Assembly (NCBI GenBank): GCA_023665755.1
Contig: JAMPDF010000004.1
Location: forward strand, 41,652-105,651
DNA from: Prevotella sp.
GTDB lineage: Bacteria > Bacillota_I > Bacilli_A > ML615J-28 > CAG-313
Length of the DNA stretch: 64,000 nucleotides
Direction of reading: 5' to 3'
In this document: positions 62,266-64,000 of the stretch, in pieces
Layout: each line of letters starts with the position of its first letter
Position numbering within the stretch: the stretch's first letter is position 1
Made by a program: the position numbers and the translations under genes
The notes under the pieces: model-generated
What the model was told of the DNA's origin: nothing
Databases searched by the model: none
Seen by the model: the letters and a program-made list of their open reading frames with translations, nothing else

Positions 62266-62629
62266 TGGTGGACTAGCCGAGACTCGAACTCGGGTCCGAA
62301 TCATCTTCCATTTTGCTTTCTACATGCTTAGTTGATTTGTCATTTCTTATAATTCATTACCAAACAAACAAAGTAATGAACTACCAGTTCTATTTCTCGA
62401 TTCATACCTAGAACAGCAGCACTTCATCAAAGCCTACTCTCTTTCCCTTATTACACACGTAGGCAAGCATAATAAGAGATAAACCTCAATAATTGAGGGT
62501 CTGCTATTTTAGCCTAGCAGAAAGCGTAATTTGTGTTTGCGTTTATTTAAAAACCTCGGTGTTTTTACGTGCACAACCACGACATGCTTACATTACTTCT
62601 AACAACCCGTCGAAACCAGTTACTAGCCC
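62266..62629 (-). ncRNA. ssrA: Transfer-messenger RNA
   Basis: The 5' end GGGCTAG pairs with CTAGTCC-ACCA at 62266-62276. The tRNA-like T-arm GTTCGAGTC and the 5' TGGTTTCGACGGG block are present. The tag frame starts GCA at 62540 and reads ANTNYAFC before a TAG at 62514-62516, short and ending in Cys rather than the usual Ala. It rescues stalled ribosomes. A promoter lies at 62646-62674. Confidence 0.93.
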
Positions 62630-62645
62630 GTATATGTACTTTATT

Positions 62646-62674
62646 ATTATAGCACATATATATTTAAAAAGCAA
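62646..62674 (-). promoter_or_regulatory. Promoter of ssrA
   Basis: TTGCTT (62674-62669), a 17-base spacer and TATAAT (62651-62646). Confidence 0.75.
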
Positions 62675-62681
62675 GATATTT

Positions 62682-63791
62682 TTATATACCTAAACTAACT
62701 TTACAAATTTGATAAATATCTGTATTATCAATATACATGGGTAGAGGCCTTTTAAGAGGACTCTTTGTGTAAATATAATATTTTACATCTTGTCTACTAT
62801 GCCTAGTTCTTGTATATAAATCATTGTTAATAACTTGGGGACGATTCTTATTCCATTTTAAACCACCTGTCTCATGATCAGCAGTTACAATCATCGTTAC
62901 ATCTTCTGTTGGTGTTAATCTTTGATATACAGTTTGAATGGCTTCGTCAAAACCTTTTAAATATTCCATCATACCTTTAATATCATTTTTGTGACTTCTT
63001 TTATCTATATGAGCCCCTTCAATCATCAAAAAATATCCACGAGGATAGTGATATTCCATAAACTCTATCGCAAAAATAGCTAGCATTTCTAGAGTAGGTG
63101 ATGTGTTGGATCCCTTCTTACTTTCAATATCTTCAAATGTACCTATCAGTTTATTTTCTTCTACAGAAAGAGCATCATATGTATTTGTATATGTATATCC
63201 TTCTTGAATAAAATAATCTTTATAATCTTCATAAGTACTTTTACCTGATCCTAAAAATAAATCTATTTTACTATTGGATTGTCCTAAAATAATATCTTTG
63301 GTATCACCTCTATCTTTAGCGTGTGCAGAAAAGCAAGCAGGTGTTGCCCCTGCAAGACTATCAGTTGTAACAATACCTACTCCCATCCCTTTTTCTTTGA
63401 CTGATTCACTAATCGTTTTTAGTTCTTGATTTCCCTTTTGGGCTACAAAACGATTCTTTACCTTTTGTCCTGTAGCAAGAGCGGTTGCGGAAGCGGCACT
63501 ATCTGTTGGTGCAAATAACGCTTTTGAAAAAGTCGATACATAACCCTGATTGGGAAAAGAAGTAAAGAAAATGGGAGAGCGATAATAATATTTTGTAACC
63601 TCAATATGGTTTTCTCCCATACCATCACCAATCCACAAAATCACTTTTTGACTAGGATGCATATATTCTTGAAAATCATACCGATTCAATTTTTGCTTTC
63701 GGGCACTATATATCGTAGTTATTGTGATTGTACTGATACATGCAATAAGCAATATACAACTAACTATGATTTTATATATTCTTTTTTTCAT
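62682..63791 (-). CDS. Alkaline phosphatase (PhoA-type) with N-terminal membrane anchor
   Basis: About 369 residues. An N-terminal segment (about 5-30) anchors or exports it. WIGDGMGENH (metal Asp), TDSAASATALATG (nucleophile Ser), IEGAHIDKRSH and TADHETGG (metal His and Asp), and TRHSRQ (His) form the two-zinc, one-magnesium site. It releases phosphate from monoesters outside the cell. ATG 63791 follows GAGGTG at 6 bases; the upstream GTG lies in that RBS. It shares only a 7-bp gap with the ssrA promoter. Confidence 0.92.
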   Translation of the reverse strand: MKKRIYKIIVSCILLIACISTITITTIYSARKQKLNRYDFQEYMHPSQKVILWIGDGMGENHIEVTKYYYRSPIFFTSFPNQGYVSTFSKALFAPTDSAASATALATGQKVKNRFVAQKGNQELKTISESVKEKGMGVGIVTTDSLAGATPACFSAHAKDRGDTKDIILGQSNSKIDLFLGSGKSTYEDYKDYFIQEGYTYTNTYDALSVEENKLIGTFEDIESKKGSNTSPTLEMLAIFAIEFMEYHYPRGYFLMIEGAHIDKRSHKNDIKGMMEYLKGFDEAIQTVYQRLTPTEDVTMIVTADHETGGLKWNKNRPQVINNDLYTRTRHSRQDVKYYIYTKSPLKRPLPMYIDNTDIYQICKVSLGI

Positions 63792-63837
63792 TTGTATCAC
63801 CTCTATTATATATATTATATCAAAAAAAATAATTTTT

Positions 63838-63884
63838 AAAAAAGAAGTTACATTTTCCTCTTATAAAATAGTAACTTCTTTTTT
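63838..63884 (-). terminator. Intrinsic terminator past the surface-protein tail
   Basis: GAAGTTAC/GTAACTTC (63844-63851 and 63871-63878) with A/T extensions on both sides. It lies between the partial gene at 63897 and the alkaline phosphatase start. Confidence 0.7.
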
Positions 63885-63896
63885 GATTTGGATGAT

Positions 63897-64000
63897 TTAT
63901 CTTTTCTTTCTAAATATCATCAAGGTTGTTGTAAGTGTAAGGATGCTTATGATGAGTGTCATTGCACTTGCTTTCTTACATCCTTTTAATGGTTCTCCCT
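63897..64000 (-). CDS. C-terminal membrane anchor of a large surface protein, cut by window edge
   Basis: Only 34 codons are in the window: GEPLKGCKKASAMTLIISIL, then a hydrophobic stretch and a basic end (FRKKR). A Cys-Lys-Lys group before a C-terminal membrane helix with a positively charged tail resembles the C-termini of large exported proteins in low-GC Firmicutes, similar to an LPxTG anchor without the LPxTG. The upstream part is outside the window, so function is unknown. Confidence 0.55.
   Translation of the reverse strand, partial: GEPLKGCKKASAMTLIISILTLTTTLMIFRKKR

Noticed and set aside
62266..62300. Direct repeat of the ssrA 3' end as an attachment site on the left side of the island
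   Set aside because: I found no second copy of GGACTAGCCGAGACTCGAA in the window; only the region beyond the 3' end is repeated.
62095..62304. Minus-strand frame of 69 codons overlapping the 3' end of tmRNA
   Set aside because: Its first codons are the T-arm and acceptor stem of tmRNA and the rest is the boundary repeat; it is not a plausible protein gene.
62493..62693. Plus-strand frame across tmRNA
   Set aside because: It is antisense to a structured RNA and its promoter, without RBS or family similarity.

Overview
The window is AT-rich DNA (roughly 30% GC by eye) from a low-GC Gram-positive bacterium using the standard bacterial code: TGG is used for Trp and TGA serves as a stop. Many lipoproteins carry a lipobox. 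Listeria-Bacteroides (InlB-type) repeats, Cys-rich repeat lipoproteins, LrgAB, ThiT behind a TPP riboswitch, flotillin, an Lsa-type ABC-F protein and a short tmRNA tag resembling -NYAFA fit a gut Firmicute near the Bacilli/Erysipelotrichia/Mollicutes branch. This placement is inference; no rRNA is present.

Positions 1-43,800 look like ordinary chromosome made of short, mostly minus-strand operons. From left to right they hold: a membrane protein, psuG and an amidase lipoprotein; a beta-helix lipoprotein, a HAD phosphatase and a nuclease lipoprotein; a CHAP-domain lipoprotein; TPP riboswitch and thiT; flotillin; PepF; a lipoprotein next to an ABC exporter whose ATPase is fused to a TMEM164/YwaF-like membrane domain; a candidate 6S-like RNA; a TtcA-like protein; an SGNH hydrolase with Cys in place of the nucleophilic Ser; a PII-like protein with a cation/proton antiporter; hisS with an EEP hydrolase; GDPD; YhhN-like; lrgAB; a GltS-like carrier with a PlsC-like acyltransferase; a GH18 lipoprotein; superoxide reductase with an NrdD-tail-like protein, opposite a Crp/Fnr regulator; a beta-lactamase-like hydrolase; a Sir2 deacetylase; a Nudix-cytidine deaminase fusion; a macrodomain/class M sirtuin pair; and an HxlR regulator opposite its probable target oxidoreductase.

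Positions 43,800-62,260 are accessory in character. They carry a decayed chromate transporter, an Lsa-type ABC-F gene behind an attenuator-like leader with a seven-codon upstream ORF, unrecognised membrane and lipoprotein genes, an SF2 helicase with two membrane segments, SAP/DUF3781 genes, a serine-recombinase remnant, a pyrophosphatase-like fusion, a KilA-N gene overlapping an XRE-flavodoxin gene, and a block of AAA ATPase (PrrC/RloC-like layout), restriction endonuclease and adenine methyltransferase, divergent from a serine recombinase.

The most striking structural signal is a repeat of about 250 bp, present three times (about 55311, 57301 and 62016) with a fourth partial copy near 52955, all in the same orientation. 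The last copy is the terminator region of the tmRNA gene ssrA (62266-62629, minus). The repeats separate the defence-like modules, and two copies carry arrays of four iteron-like motifs spaced about 20 bp apart. This looks like stepwise accumulation of modules beside ssrA. An alkaline phosphatase and the tail of a surface protein complete the window.
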